Assembly: GCA_026708505.1 (NCBI GenBank)
Contig: JAPOUU010000102.1
Span: 1-64,000 of the forward strand
Direction: 5' to 3'
DNA from: Hyphomicrobiales bacterium
GTDB taxonomy: Bacteria > Pseudomonadota > Alphaproteobacteria > JAPOUT01
DNA length: 64,000 nt
Shown in pieces: positions 48,697 through 58,363 of the stretch (positions within the stretch are counted from its first letter, which is position 1; each line of letters begins with the position of its first letter). The notes beneath the pieces are model-generated. The model did no database searches and had not been told where the DNA came from. It saw only the letters and a list, made by a program, of their open reading frames with translations. A program made the position numbers and the translations under genes.

Positions 48697-48966
48697 TTAC
48701 ATCCAGAACAACCCTGCTAGCAGCAGGGCCATTGCAGTCCAGATTGTTACGCCGTTCAGGAGCAGGTTTGCGGGAAAACGCCGCGCACGGATGCCAAAGC
48801 CATGCACGAAGCCCGCCGAGCAAGTCATCAGCAACAAGGCAAGAAGACCGTGTTGCGTTCCCGAGAGTTCGCGTCCAAACAGATAGGGATAGATGAAGAG
48901 GCTGAGCGCGATTGTTCCGCTTGCCAGCAGAGAAATCCAGCTTGCGGTTTTAGTCGTCGTCATCAT
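48697..48966 (-). CDS. ybgE: Cyd operon protein YbgE
   Basis: This 89-residue protein has three hydrophobic helices (SLLASGTIALSLFIYPYLFG, GLLALLLMTCSAGFVHGFG, and the C-terminal helix ending LLAGLFWM). FVHGFGIRARRFPANLL matches the conserved YbgE core. It overlaps the cydX end by 17 bases. Two consecutive ATGs (48966, 48963) could each start it. It is an accessory protein of bd oxidase with unclear role. Confidence 0.78.
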   Translation of the reverse strand: MMTTTKTASWISLLASGTIALSLFIYPYLFGRELSGTQHGLLALLLMTCSAGFVHGFGIRARRFPANLLLNGVTIWTAMALLLAGLFWM

Positions 48967-49048
48967 AGTAGAACTCAAGCCACATGGCGTTGAGAACCGC
49001 AAAGCAGCAGATGAATGCAACGCCGATGACCCAGGCAAAATACCACAT
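48950..49048 (-). CDS. cydX: Cytochrome bd-I oxidase small subunit CydX
   Basis: This 32-residue protein begins MWYFAWVIGVAF, the hallmark of CydX, with one transmembrane helix and an acidic end (EFYYDDDD). An AGGAGG site lies five bases before the ATG. CydX stabilises the CydAB heme centres. It starts nine bases after cydB. Confidence 0.9.
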   Translation of the reverse strand: MWYFAWVIGVAFICCFAVLNAMWLEFYYDDDD

Positions 49049-49057
49049 TTGCGCCTC

Positions 49058-50182
49058 CTAGTAATTTCCGCCGCGAGAGTTTCGCAACACCCGGAACACC
49101 CATGATGTATATGCAACGATAACGGGCAGAAACACAAGGGTGACGAGCAGCATGATGAAGAGAGTGAGATGACTGGACGAAGAATCCCAGATGGTTAAGC
49201 TTGAGCGCGGATGCGAACTTGAGGGAAGCAGAAACGGGAATAATGCCAACCCTCCGGTTGCAACGATGCCGAAGAGCGAAGCGCAACTGGTGATGAATGC
49301 GGCGCGTGCGCTGCCATCGCCGTGTAAGAGGAACGCCGTTGCAAGCGCGCCGCCCACGGCAAGGACGGGAGCAATCCACATCCACGGATGGGCGTGATAG
49401 TTGGCAAGCAGCGCGCCGGATTCCCGCAACACTTCGTTACGCAAGGGATTGGAAGGGCCTGCGGGATCGAAACCTGCAGCGAGTCGATAGCCTTCGATGC
49501 CAAAAGCGGCATAAAAACCTGCGACAATTACCAGCAGGGCGGTTATCAGAGCGGCGCCCGTGCCGATGCCGCGGGCGCGCCGGAGCAACGGAGCTTCAAT
49601 CTTGTTGGCAAGGTAGGCCGAGCCGTGCATCACAAGCATTGCGAACGAGACCAATGCTATCAACAGCGGAAAGGGCGTCAGCAATCCGAAGAAGGTGCCT
49701 TCATAGACGGGCAGCAGCGTGCCTTCGAGGTGGAAGGGAACGCCCTGGAGCGCGTTTCCGAAGGCGGCGCCGAACAGCAGCGCGGGGATTGCGCCGCCGA
49801 CGAAAAGGGCGCCGTCCCAGAGTTTCCGCCAGCCCGGGTGTTCGAATCGGGCGCGAAACGCAAACCCGACGGGACGCAGGATAAGAGCGACGAGCAGCAG
49901 GAACATTGCGATATAGAAGCCGGAAAACGCGGTTGCGTAGAGCGGCGGCCATGCGGCAAACATGACGCCGCCGCCCAGAATGAACCAGACTTGGTTTCCC
50001 TCCCAGAAGGGCTCAATGCTGTGAATGAGTTCGCCGCGCTCGGCATCGCTTCTCGCAACAAACGGCAAGAGCGTCGCGACACCGAGATCAAAACCATCGG
50101 TGACGGCAAAGGCGATGAGCAGCACGCCGAGCAGCAGCCACCAAATCAGTCGCAGGGTTTCATAATCGAGAGGAAGACTCAT
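49058..50182 (-). CDS. cydB: Cytochrome bd ubiquinol oxidase subunit II
   Basis: This 374-residue integral membrane subunit has about eight to nine helices. It has the N-terminal WWLLLGVLLIAFAVTDGFDLG block, with the proton-path and quinol-oxidase family motifs GNQVWFILGGGVMFAAWP. It overlaps cydA by four bases. Length is normal. Confidence 0.95.
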   Translation of the reverse strand: MSLPLDYETLRLIWWLLLGVLLIAFAVTDGFDLGVATLLPFVARSDAERGELIHSIEPFWEGNQVWFILGGGVMFAAWPPLYATAFSGFYIAMFLLLVALILRPVGFAFRARFEHPGWRKLWDGALFVGGAIPALLFGAAFGNALQGVPFHLEGTLLPVYEGTFFGLLTPFPLLIALVSFAMLVMHGSAYLANKIEAPLLRRARGIGTGAALITALLVIVAGFYAAFGIEGYRLAAGFDPAGPSNPLRNEVLRESGALLANYHAHPWMWIAPVLAVGGALATAFLLHGDGSARAAFITSCASLFGIVATGGLALFPFLLPSSSHPRSSLTIWDSSSSHLTLFIMLLVTLVFLPVIVAYTSWVFRVLRNSRGGNY

Positions 50183-51756
50183 GACGCTTTCTCCATGCCC
50201 GATTGTGATTGTGCGCGATGCCGGCGCGCAAAGAATTCATCAGGCCCCATGCGGATATATTTCACCATCAAATAGACATCGGCTACGGCAAGCGCGCTGT
50301 AAAACAACACGAAGCCCGCCAGCGAAAACATCACCATGCTTGCGGAAACGCTGGACACTCCCAACGCTGTCGGCAGGATGCCCTCGATGGCCCAAGGCTG
50401 CCTGCCGTATTCGGCGACAATCCAGCCAAGCTCGCTGGCGATCCACGGCAGCGGCAGCGAATAAAGCGCAATGCGCAAGAACCATTTGTTATTGTCGTAA
50501 CGTCTGCGGCAGACGTTCCAGAACGCCCACGCGAACAGAACGATAAAGAAGATCCCCAGCCCGACCATCACCCGAAACGACCAGAACAGCACCGGCACGT
50601 TGGGAACCGTTGACCATGCCGCTTGCTCGATTTCGTCAGGCGTTGCGTTATCGACATCATCACGGATGCGTTTGAGCAACAGCGCGTAGCCGAGATGATC
50701 GACATGATCTTCGAGCAGCGTGCGCGCGACGGAATTATCGGGATCAACGCGCAGGGTTTCCAACGCGCTATACGCAATCATTCCTTCTTCGATGCGACTC
50801 CTTGCAAGGTCTACCAATTCATTGATGCCCTTGACTTCGGTATCCAGCGACCGCGTTGCTATCAGTCCGAGCAGCCACGGGATTTTCACCTCGCCGTAAT
50901 TTTGACGCGCCTCGACATCGGGGAAGGCGATGACATTGAAGGAAGCGGGAGGAGGCTGCGTCTCCCATTCGGCTTCGATGGCCGCGACTTTCATTTTTTG
51001 ATTTTGCGTGTCGACATAGCCGCTTTCATCACCGAGAACAACAACGCATAGAGCGGATGCCAGCCCGAAGCTTGCGGCAACCGTCATGGAGCGCCGTGCG
51101 AAATCAATGTGCCGGCGCCGCAACAGGTACCACGCGCTTATCGAAAGCATGAAGATTGCGCCGGTGACATAGCACGCGCCGATGGTATGGACGAATTTGG
51201 TTTGCGCAACAGGATTGAGGAGCACCTCCGAAAGAGATACCAGTTCCATTCGCATGGTCTCGAAGTTGAATTTTGCCCCTGTGGGCTTTTGCATCCATCC
51301 GTTTGCTATGAGGATCCACAACGCCGAAAGATTCGACCCAATCGCCACCAGCCATGTCACCACCAGATGTCCGACTTTGGAGAGATGGTTCCAGCCGAAA
51401 AAGAACAGCCCGATGAAAGTCGCTTCCAGGAAGAAGGCCATCATTCCCTCAATGGCAAGCGGCACACCGAAAACATCGCCGACATAGTGGGAGTAATATG
51501 CCCAGTTGGTTCCAAATTGGAATTCCATGGTGATGCCCGTGGCAACCCCCATAGCAAAGTTGATGCCGAAGAGAAGTCCCCAGAATTGGGTCATGCGTTT
51601 CCAGATTTCGCGCCCGGTCATGACGTAGACGGTCTCCATGATGCCGAGAAGCACGGCGAGCCCGATCGTCAGCGGCACAAAGAGGAAATGATACATTGCC
51701 GTCAGGGCGAACTGCAGGCGCGAGAGATCGACAACGGTTTCGGTTGCGATGGTCAT
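50179..51756 (-). CDS. cydA: Cytochrome bd ubiquinol oxidase subunit I
   Basis: This 525-residue heme-bearing subunit reduces O2 with high affinity. A heme-ligand histidine is near the start (LTAMYHFLFVPLTIG, His23). The Q-loop region and the conserved VAEYGRQPWAIEG block are present. The Q-loop segment is of the long E. coli-like type. It is coupled to cydP upstream (four-base overlap) and cydB downstream. Confidence 0.95.
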   Translation of the reverse strand: MTIATETVVDLSRLQFALTAMYHFLFVPLTIGLAVLLGIMETVYVMTGREIWKRMTQFWGLLFGINFAMGVATGITMEFQFGTNWAYYSHYVGDVFGVPLAIEGMMAFFLEATFIGLFFFGWNHLSKVGHLVVTWLVAIGSNLSALWILIANGWMQKPTGAKFNFETMRMELVSLSEVLLNPVAQTKFVHTIGACYVTGAIFMLSISAWYLLRRRHIDFARRSMTVAASFGLASALCVVVLGDESGYVDTQNQKMKVAAIEAEWETQPPPASFNVIAFPDVEARQNYGEVKIPWLLGLIATRSLDTEVKGINELVDLARSRIEEGMIAYSALETLRVDPDNSVARTLLEDHVDHLGYALLLKRIRDDVDNATPDEIEQAAWSTVPNVPVLFWSFRVMVGLGIFFIVLFAWAFWNVCRRRYDNNKWFLRIALYSLPLPWIASELGWIVAEYGRQPWAIEGILPTALGVSSVSASMVMFSLAGFVLFYSALAVADVYLMVKYIRMGPDEFFARRHRAQSQSGMEKAS

Positions 51757-51956
51757 GGCGTGACCTCCGTCTGCGAGAGAAGCGCGTCTTTGATGCTTTC
51801 GGCATTAACATCAGGGCGCTCGGATGGTCCGAAGAAAATGAAGAACATCACTGCTAGCGCAAGTAATTTGATAGTCAGCAAGGAGAAAATTTCCCGACGA
51901 AGAGTCTTTAATACGGACTCTTGAGATGATACAGTCCTAGAGAACAAAGCAACCAT
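51753..51956 (-). CDS. cydP: Cytochrome bd small subunit, CydP-like
   Basis: This 67-residue protein has a single membrane helix in the block LRREIFSLLTIKLLALAVMF, which continues with an aromatic FIFFG end. This matches the short CydP family found upstream of cydA. An AAGGAG site precedes the ATG, and its stop overlaps the cydA start. The C-terminal 25 residues are longer than in typical CydP. Confidence 0.7.
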   Translation of the reverse strand: MVALFSRTVSSQESVLKTLRREIFSLLTIKLLALAVMFFIFFGPSERPDVNAESIKDALLSQTEVTP

Positions 51957-51989
51957 CGAAAAATCTCCTTGAATTTCCTCCGTGCCTCT

Positions 51990-52021
51990 GTGTGTTTATC
52001 ACACTTCGGCATGTTTGTCAA
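51990..52021 (-). promoter_or_regulatory. Promoter of the cyd operon with an overlapping inverted repeat
   Basis: On the minus strand TTGACA (52021-52016), 17 bases, then TAAACA (51998-51993). GTGTG-ATAAA-CACAC (51990-52004) is a 5-base inverted repeat that covers the -10 hexamer, a good position for a repressor. No FNR or ArcA site was clear. The start of cydP is about 35 bases downstream. Confidence 0.5.
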
Positions 52022-52077
52022 GATGAAGAAGATTGTTTGCCCCAAATATTCCCTTTATGGTTTTCAATTGCTTTCAT
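52018..52077 (-). CDS. Possible 19-residue peptide ORF
   Basis: MKAIENHKGNIWGKQSSSS. The ATG overlaps the stop of the 51-residue ORF (ATGA) and has a GGAGAG site five bases upstream. Its stop overlaps the cyd -35 hexamer. It may be a translated leader or chance. Confidence 0.3.
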   Translation of the reverse strand: MKAIENHKGNIWGKQSSSS

Positions 52078-52229
52078 GACACTCTCCTTTGTCCCCATTG
52101 CATGCATGCAACAGCGATGAAGTCAGACAGTTGATTGAGATATTTTCCGCGGACAAAATCAGCAGGCGAGGGATGTCCTTTTTCTTGTACCTCTGATATC
52201 TCCTTCAGCACCCCTTGCTGATTAGGCAT
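52074..52229 (-). CDS. Hypothetical 51-residue protein
   Basis: The protein starts MPNQQGVLKEISEVQEKGHP and ends ACMQWGQRRVS. Its ATG lies inside the last codons of the 68-residue gene (eight-base overlap) and its stop overlaps the next ATG, so the three small ORFs form a coupled chain. A 14-base palindrome, TTGCATGCATGCAA (52098-52111), lies inside. No family recognised. Confidence 0.45.
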   Translation of the reverse strand: MPNQQGVLKEISEVQEKGHPSPADFVRGKYLNQLSDFIAVACMQWGQRRVS

Positions 52230-52428
52230 CCTCGGAGGTATCCTCCTCGGACGTATCCTCGGCTTCCGATGAAGGCAACGATAACGGCGGCGGCTCCGGC
52301 ATCTTGTAGAAAGTCACCGTTGGAGCGTATGTGTAATTATCCGGATCAGGACCGGGAGAGGCATTTTCTCGCGGCCTTTCCATCAATCCGGCCGCAACCA
52401 AATCATCCATCATCTCTTGCATTGTCAT
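52222..52428 (-). CDS. Hypothetical 68-residue acidic protein
   Basis: An AAGGAG site eight bases before ATG 52428 makes this a credible gene. The N-terminal helix MTMQEMMDDLVAAGLMERP is followed by a Pro-rich middle (YKMPEPPPLSLP) and a Ser/Glu/Asp-rich tail that repeats EDTSEEDTSED. The frame is open eight codons upstream without a ribosome site. Family and role unknown. It is first of the small-ORF chain upstream of cyd. Confidence 0.5.
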   Translation of the reverse strand: MTMQEMMDDLVAAGLMERPRENASPGPDPDNYTYAPTVTFYKMPEPPPLSLPSSEAEDTSEEDTSEDA

Positions 52429-52540
52429 GGTACGCACTCCTTTTCGAATCAAATACCCCGCCTCCGGATGTTACAACAAAAGAATTTGAAACAACACCAA
52501 AGAATTGCACGACTCTTTTTCCTCGATTTTCCGCCCGTTT

Positions 52541-53638
<1,098 letters not shown>

Positions 53639-53650
53639 TTATTTTGTGAT

Positions 53651-53845
53651 ATGGAATTTATACAGGTGATTCGACCAAAACACAACAGATTTAAAGGCGG
53701 GGAAAATATCTTTTGCGTCCTGGCCGATTCGACCGCACCGGAAAATCAACCGGACATAATCCTTGGCGGCGACATGGCCCGGGAATTCACGGAACCGGCT
53801 TCATCCTTCAAAGACCCCCTGCGGGGTGAGATAGGTATCCGTTAG
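53651..53845 (+). CDS. Possible small protein overlapping the sulfatase 3' end
   Basis: This 64-codon frame starts MEFIQVIRPKHNRF and reads as protein (NIFCVLADSTAPENQPDIIL) with codon use like its neighbours. It overlaps the convergent sulfatase gene by 45 bases. No ribosome site is seen. It may be a remnant. Confidence 0.25.
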   Translation: MEFIQVIRPKHNRFKGGENIFCVLADSTAPENQPDIILGGDMAREFTEPASSFKDPLRGEIGIR

Positions 53846-55342
53846 CTCGTGTTCCACATGGGCCTGCCGCCACGACAAAAGCCTTCCGGCATATTCCAGC
53901 ATCAAAGATTGGCACGCGGGCTCGCCCGAAAGATCCGTGAACTCGTCCTTTACATTGAAGAGCATTGAGGGCAATCCGGAGAAATGGACATACTTGTAGC
54001 GCGCATCCCGTATTACATTGAAAACGCACTGGCGCCTCTCGATACCGAGAGTTTCTTCCGCAAGCGCACTATCGGGAAGACGAAAGTCCTGCTCCCAATG
54101 AACCGCCTTTCTCCAACGTGCAGGCGCAGCACCGTGTTCAACAAACGAACGCAACGAGGCGCCGTCGCACTGGCGCAACCGTTCAAGCCCGAGATAATCG
54201 AGCAGCGTGGGAAATATGTCGACATGCTCGGAGAAATCCTCAACCACAAATCCGCGCGTTGCGTCCGCTTGTGAGCGAGGATCCCGTAAAATCATCGGCA
54301 CATGGTAGGACGCATCGAAGTATCCGCCTTTTCCGCGAAGCCAGTGGTCGCCGAGTTGCTCGCCATGGTCGGAAGTAAATATAATTAGCGTCGAGTCGTA
54401 CAGACCTTTTTGTTTGAGAAATTCAAACAACCTGCCGAGGTTATCATCAACCTCGCGTATAAGAGCGTAGTAAATTGCCTTCCAGCGTTGCAGTTGTTTG
54501 GAGTTGTTGCCGGCGACACCCAGACCTATGGCTTGGGGGAAACGGATTTGATCAATGACACTACTTTCCTGTCCGCTTAGTTTCCATGCAAGCCATGGAT
54601 GCTGCGCGGCTTCGGCTTCGATGCTTTCGGCGCGTAAGGGCGGAGGCATGTCGGCGGGGTCGTAAAGTTGGTTGTAGGGCTCCGGTGCAACCCACGGCGG
54701 GTGCGGCCGCAACAACGAGAGATGCGCGGCCCAAGGCGTGCCGCTCCTGCCGTTGTTTTCGAGCCAGTCCATAAGCAAATCAACGAAGAAGCAGGTGTCG
54801 CTGTCCTCTTTTGGATAAGCGGACGGCAACGGATATTTGCCGCCGTCTTCATACTCGATGCCGTCCGCGCGTGCGCTCAGCGGATCGGCGTCTTCGGCGA
54901 TGTCATAACCCCGCTCCAAAAGATGTTTTCGCCACGGGTCGGGATTATCGAGGGTGGGTGCAACGGCCTCGATGCCGGGAAGGATTCCCTCAAGGGTTCG
55001 CAGCCGCGGATCATCCGGATTAACACCTCTGGGATCAACGGACGTGTCCGTGTATCCGAATAGAACCGGACGATATCCCGCCCGCTTCGACTCTATCGCC
55101 CAGTTGGAGTGCCGTCGATCGAGGGGAGTGCCGTTTTGGATGACGCGGTGGTTGTGGAGATACATCCCCGTATGCATGGTTGCGCGGGACGGGGCGCACG
55201 GGGCGGTGTTCGCATAATGATTTCGGAAAAGGACCCCTTCGCCGGCAAACCCGTCCAAGTTCGGGGTTTTTGCAAAGGGATGCCGGAGACCCGAGAGGCA
55301 CTCCCCACGCCATTGATCCGCGGTGATAAAGAGAATGTTCAT
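53801..55342 (-). CDS. Sulfatase-family hydrolase (sulfatase or phosphonate monoester hydrolase)
   Basis: This 513-residue alkaline-phosphatase-superfamily enzyme has N-terminal metal ligands in ITADQWRG, the formylglycine signature CAPSR (49-53) and a second metal site TSDHGEQLGDH. No signal peptide is seen, so it is cytoplasmic, as for phosphonate monoester hydrolases. The substrate (sulfate, phosphonate or phosphate ester) is undetermined. Cysteine conversion needs a formylglycine-generating enzyme, not found here. Confidence 0.85.
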   Translation of the reverse strand: MNILFITADQWRGECLSGLRHPFAKTPNLDGFAGEGVLFRNHYANTAPCAPSRATMHTGMYLHNHRVIQNGTPLDRRHSNWAIESKRAGYRPVLFGYTDTSVDPRGVNPDDPRLRTLEGILPGIEAVAPTLDNPDPWRKHLLERGYDIAEDADPLSARADGIEYEDGGKYPLPSAYPKEDSDTCFFVDLLMDWLENNGRSGTPWAAHLSLLRPHPPWVAPEPYNQLYDPADMPPPLRAESIEAEAAQHPWLAWKLSGQESSVIDQIRFPQAIGLGVAGNNSKQLQRWKAIYYALIREVDDNLGRLFEFLKQKGLYDSTLIIFTSDHGEQLGDHWLRGKGGYFDASYHVPMILRDPRSQADATRGFVVEDFSEHVDIFPTLLDYLGLERLRQCDGASLRSFVEHGAAPARWRKAVHWEQDFRLPDSALAEETLGIERRQCVFNVIRDARYKYVHFSGLPSMLFNVKDEFTDLSGEPACQSLMLEYAGRLLSWRQAHVEHELTDTYLTPQGVFEG

Positions 55343-55468
55343 TTTGTGAGAAACTCGTCTCTCCTGTCTGGGACTCGCCGTCAGGGTAGACGAGGAGATT
55401 TCATCTTGTCAACGCTTTCATCTCTCGTGTAATCTACCCGGAAGTTTCCAATATTACGGAGTTTAACT

Positions 55469-55789
55469 GTGGCAAAGATTACTTACATTCAACCCGATGG
55501 CGCCGAGATGGTCGTGGATGTCGAGAACGGCATGAGCGTGATGGAAGGAGCCATTCGAAACATGGTTCGCGGCATTGAAGCGGAGTGCGGGGGCGCGTGC
55601 GCATGCGCAACGTGCCATGTTTATGTTGAGGGGGAATGGTTCGGGGTCGTCGGGGGCCCGGGGGAGATGGAAGAAGACATGCTGGATTTTGCCTTTGAGT
55701 TAAAGGAAAACAGCCGCCTGAGTTGCCAGATCGAGGTCAGCGACAAATTAGACGGCTTGGTCGTGAGGGTGCCGGCAAAGCAAGCTTGA
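55469..55789 (+). CDS. [2Fe-2S] ferredoxin, adrenodoxin/putidaredoxin type
   Basis: This 106-residue protein has cluster cysteines in [14 protein letters not shown] (Cys40, Cys46, Cys49) and a fourth in SRLSCQIEV. Cys44 is an extra one. It begins [11 protein letters not shown] with a GTG start behind ACGGAG. Electron donor to a P450 or other oxygenase is the usual role of this type. No partner is adjacent, but a FNR-like gene lies 2 kb away. Confidence 0.9.
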   Translation: MAKITYIQPDGAEMVVDVENGMSVMEGAIRNMVRGIEAECGGACACATCHVYVEGEWFGVVGGPGEMEEDMLDFAFELKENSRLSCQIEVSDKLDGLVVRVPAKQA

Positions 55790-55877
55790 TAACAGAAAGG
55801 ACTGCCGCGGCGTTGCGCCGAAAGCGCCAAAATGGCACTGCTTTGGACGATGCCGGTGACGCCGCCGGATATTTGAA

Positions 55878-56759
55878 ATGAAACCGCTGCACATATTCTA
55901 CGCCGTTCTCATCTCCGCAATCTGGGGAACGAATTTCCTAATCACAAAAGTCGGACTGCAGGAGCTTCCGCCGATATTCTTTACCTGTCTGCGTTATAGC
56001 GCAATTGTCTTTCCGTTGATTTTCTTTATCAAACGAGATGGTTTGCCGTGGGATCTCATCTTGAAAATAGGAATCTCGCTGGGAACCCTTACCTTCACGC
56101 TGGCATTCATCGGAATCAAACTTGGCGTTCCGGCGGGGCTGACCTCTTTGCTCATGCAGACGCAGGTTATCTTCACTTTGATTCTCTCGGCGTTCATCTT
56201 ACGGGATGTTCCCGGTGTTGCACAGCAAATCGGCGTTACCATATCCGCCGCAGGCGTCGGACTGCTGGTGTGGAGCTATTCACAAAGCCCGACCTTCACG
56301 GGCTTGATGTTTGTGCTCGCCGGAGCCCTGTGCAGCGGCGTCACCAAGATCCTGATGAAGCAGGGAGGCCAATACGACACTTTTCGCTTGATGATATGGA
56401 TGAGTCTTGTGCCGCCTGTTCCCTTGTTTTTGCTCTCGATGATTTTTGAGTCGGGACAATTCGAAGCGTTGCAGCATGTAACCTATCGAGGCGTGGGAGC
56501 GATCTTGTTTAACTCCTTTGTCTCAACCGTGCTTGGATTCGGCCTGATGGGATATCTCGTCAAGATCTATTCTCCAAACATGGTTGCACCTTATGCATTT
56601 TTGGTGCCGGTGTTTGGACTGGCAGGCGGGTTTTTATTTCTCGATGAGACTCTTGATATTGCATCAAGCGCCGCGGTTGTCATTATCATGGGGGGACTTC
56701 TCTATCCAAAGTATATGGCGCCTTTGCTCGCGAAGCTTTCGAAGTCTTCGCGCGTTTAG
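55878..56759 (+). CDS. EamA/DMT family transporter
   Basis: This 293-residue inner-membrane protein has ten helices in two EamA repeats. It has the N-terminal AVLISAIWGTNFLITKVGL block and a second half with GVTKILMKQGGQYDT. Members export amino acids or metabolites, and the substrate cannot be predicted. It lies 88 bases after the ferredoxin gene. Confidence 0.85.
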   Translation: MKPLHIFYAVLISAIWGTNFLITKVGLQELPPIFFTCLRYSAIVFPLIFFIKRDGLPWDLILKIGISLGTLTFTLAFIGIKLGVPAGLTSLLMQTQVIFTLILSAFILRDVPGVAQQIGVTISAAGVGLLVWSYSQSPTFTGLMFVLAGALCSGVTKILMKQGGQYDTFRLMIWMSLVPPVPLFLLSMIFESGQFEALQHVTYRGVGAILFNSFVSTVLGFGLMGYLVKIYSPNMVAPYAFLVPVFGLAGGFLFLDETLDIASSAAVVIIMGGLLYPKYMAPLLAKLSKSSRV

Positions 56760-56834
56760 CCGCGGGTGAAAAGGGATATGGAGCTCCCGGCGGGGATATT
56801 GTTCGGAAACATCCTGAAAGAAAAGAAAGAAAAG

Positions 56835-56863
56835 TTGACTCGGGGCCCGTAATAGGTTATCAT
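56835..56863 (+). promoter_or_regulatory. Sigma70-type promoter of the structured RNA
   Basis: TTGACT (56835-56840), a 17-base spacer and TATCAT (56858-56863), near consensus. It lies 290 bases before the MFS gene, so it would make either a long leader or a separate small RNA. Confidence 0.6.
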
Positions 56864-56869
56864 GCGCTT

Positions 56870-57011
56870 TCGAGTTCCCTGAAAATCCATATCATTGTCG
56901 GTTTGTCGTGTCCGTTTGTGAACGCAAACGAGGGAATATCCCGTGGACAGAGGCGACAGAATCACCCTTGGCGAACGGTTGCACAAAACCACGTGTGAAA
57001 TCGTGGCTTTT
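56870..57011 (+). ncRNA. Candidate structured RNA (sRNA or cis-regulatory leader) with terminator
   Basis: A three-way junction is visible. TGTCG (56904-56908) pairs with CGACA (56954-56958). TGTCC (56909-56913) pairs with GGACA (56945-56949). Inside are GTTTG/CAAAC (56914-56918 with 56925-56929) and GGG/CCC (56932-56934 with 56940-56942). A hairpin CCACG/CGTGG followed by CTTTT (56989-57011) could terminate. The promoter, junction and terminator are in order before the MFS gene. It fits no riboswitch, 6S, SRP or tmRNA consensus I know. The ends are approximate. Confidence 0.4.
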
Positions 57012-57152
57012 GCCCCATTCTCCGCCCAAACGAATTCGGCAAGCGCCGCCATAGCGGCAGATTTGCAAGGCGATTCGCCGCAATTCCCCCGTATTAGTCC
57101 CGCACTCCAAATCCGCTTTTAACCCGCCCAGCCACAGGATCTTTCGATAGCC

Positions 57153-58316
57153 ATGATTTACCCAAAATACGCCGACTTTGCGAGTATAAACTTGGGGAAA
57201 TTCCTCCCCGCCGCGCTACTGGCCGCAACGCTTTTTACCGTGACTTTTGCCGCAAATGTCCAGGCTCCTCTGTATGGCGTCTATGCCGCGGGCAGCGGCG
57301 TCGGTGTGACCGCCGTCACTCTCGCCTTTGCCGCCTATGTCGCCGGCCTGATGCCGACGCTCTTATTGCTGGGCGGTCTTTCCGATCGGATAGGTCGACG
57401 CGTCCCGTTGGCGGCGGCTCTTTTGTTCGGCTTCGTGGCAACAATCCTTTTGGTTGCCTTTCCGACTTGGGAAGCGTTGGCGATCGCACGTTTCATGCTT
57501 GGCATGGGAATTGGCTTCGCCTTTACCGCGGGAACAGCCTATATGACGGAGATTCTCGGAGAAGCAAACGCCAAACAAGCAGCGCTCCTTGTAACATCGG
57601 TGACTTCGCTTGGATTCGGCGGCGGCGCACTTGCCACGGGCATCTCCCTGAACTTCCAGGGCGCTACAATCATGCCGGCCAGTTTCATTGCCTTATTCAT
57701 TCTTGCATTGGCGCTGTCCATCTCCGTCTTCTTTCTTCCCCGGGTTGACATCCCCAAACGGCAAGCATCCCTGTTGCGCCTTCCGGTTTTTCCGCCGCGC
57801 ACCTGGCCCTACGGCATGGGATTGGCAATGGCATGGTCGGCCACCGGCATGACCATCGCGGTCGTGCCGCTTCAGTTGGAGGCGCAAGGATTTGGCGCCT
57901 ACACCGGCCTCATCATCTTTCTTTCATTCTTCGTCGGCTTCCTATGCCAGCCGATTGCGCGCCAAATGACCGAAAGAAAATCTCTTTTGGTCGGCTATAC
58001 GCTGGTCCCCCTCGGCTTCCTCACACTTGTCAGCGGGCTCTGGATGCAATCAATTCTCCTCATAATTACGGGAACCTGCATCACAAGTTCGGCGAGCTAC
58101 GGCTTCACCTACCTCTGCGGGGTATCGGTGTTTTCGATGCGCGCGCCCGAAGAGCGCGCACGCGCAACGGCGGGTCTTTTTGTCTATGCCTATCTTGGTT
58201 TTTCTTTTCCCGTCATTACAAGCGGCGCGCTTGCAGACATGTTCGGACTGATGCCCGCATTGGGTTCGTTCCTTGGTTTTTTGTTTACCGTCTCCCTTTT
58301 CGCCATCGGCATTTAG
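57153..58316 (+). CDS. MFS transporter, DHA1-like
   Basis: This 387-residue inner-membrane protein has twelve helices with the MFS motif GGLSDRIGRRVPL in the loop between TM2 and TM3, and the C-terminal half begins after a short central loop near residue 205. The family covers drug and sugar efflux. The substrate is unknown. ATG 57153 has an AGGA site. A candidate structured RNA lies in its leader region. Confidence 0.85.
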   Translation: MIYPKYADFASINLGKFLPAALLAATLFTVTFAANVQAPLYGVYAAGSGVGVTAVTLAFAAYVAGLMPTLLLLGGLSDRIGRRVPLAAALLFGFVATILLVAFPTWEALAIARFMLGMGIGFAFTAGTAYMTEILGEANAKQAALLVTSVTSLGFGGGALATGISLNFQGATIMPASFIALFILALALSISVFFLPRVDIPKRQASLLRLPVFPPRTWPYGMGLAMAWSATGMTIAVVPLQLEAQGFGAYTGLIIFLSFFVGFLCQPIARQMTERKSLLVGYTLVPLGFLTLVSGLWMQSILLIITGTCITSSASYGFTYLCGVSVFSMRAPEERARATAGLFVYAYLGFSFPVITSGALADMFGLMPALGSFLGFLFTVSLFAIGI

Positions 58317-58363
58317 CGTCCCGTGCACGATAAAGAAACTTTATCGACTTAACCAAACGGCTC

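Noticed and set aside
58328-58346. Hairpin CGATAAAG-AAA-CTTTATCG between the convergent MFS and glpK genes
   Set aside because: The stem is good but no T run follows on either strand, so it is not called as a terminator.
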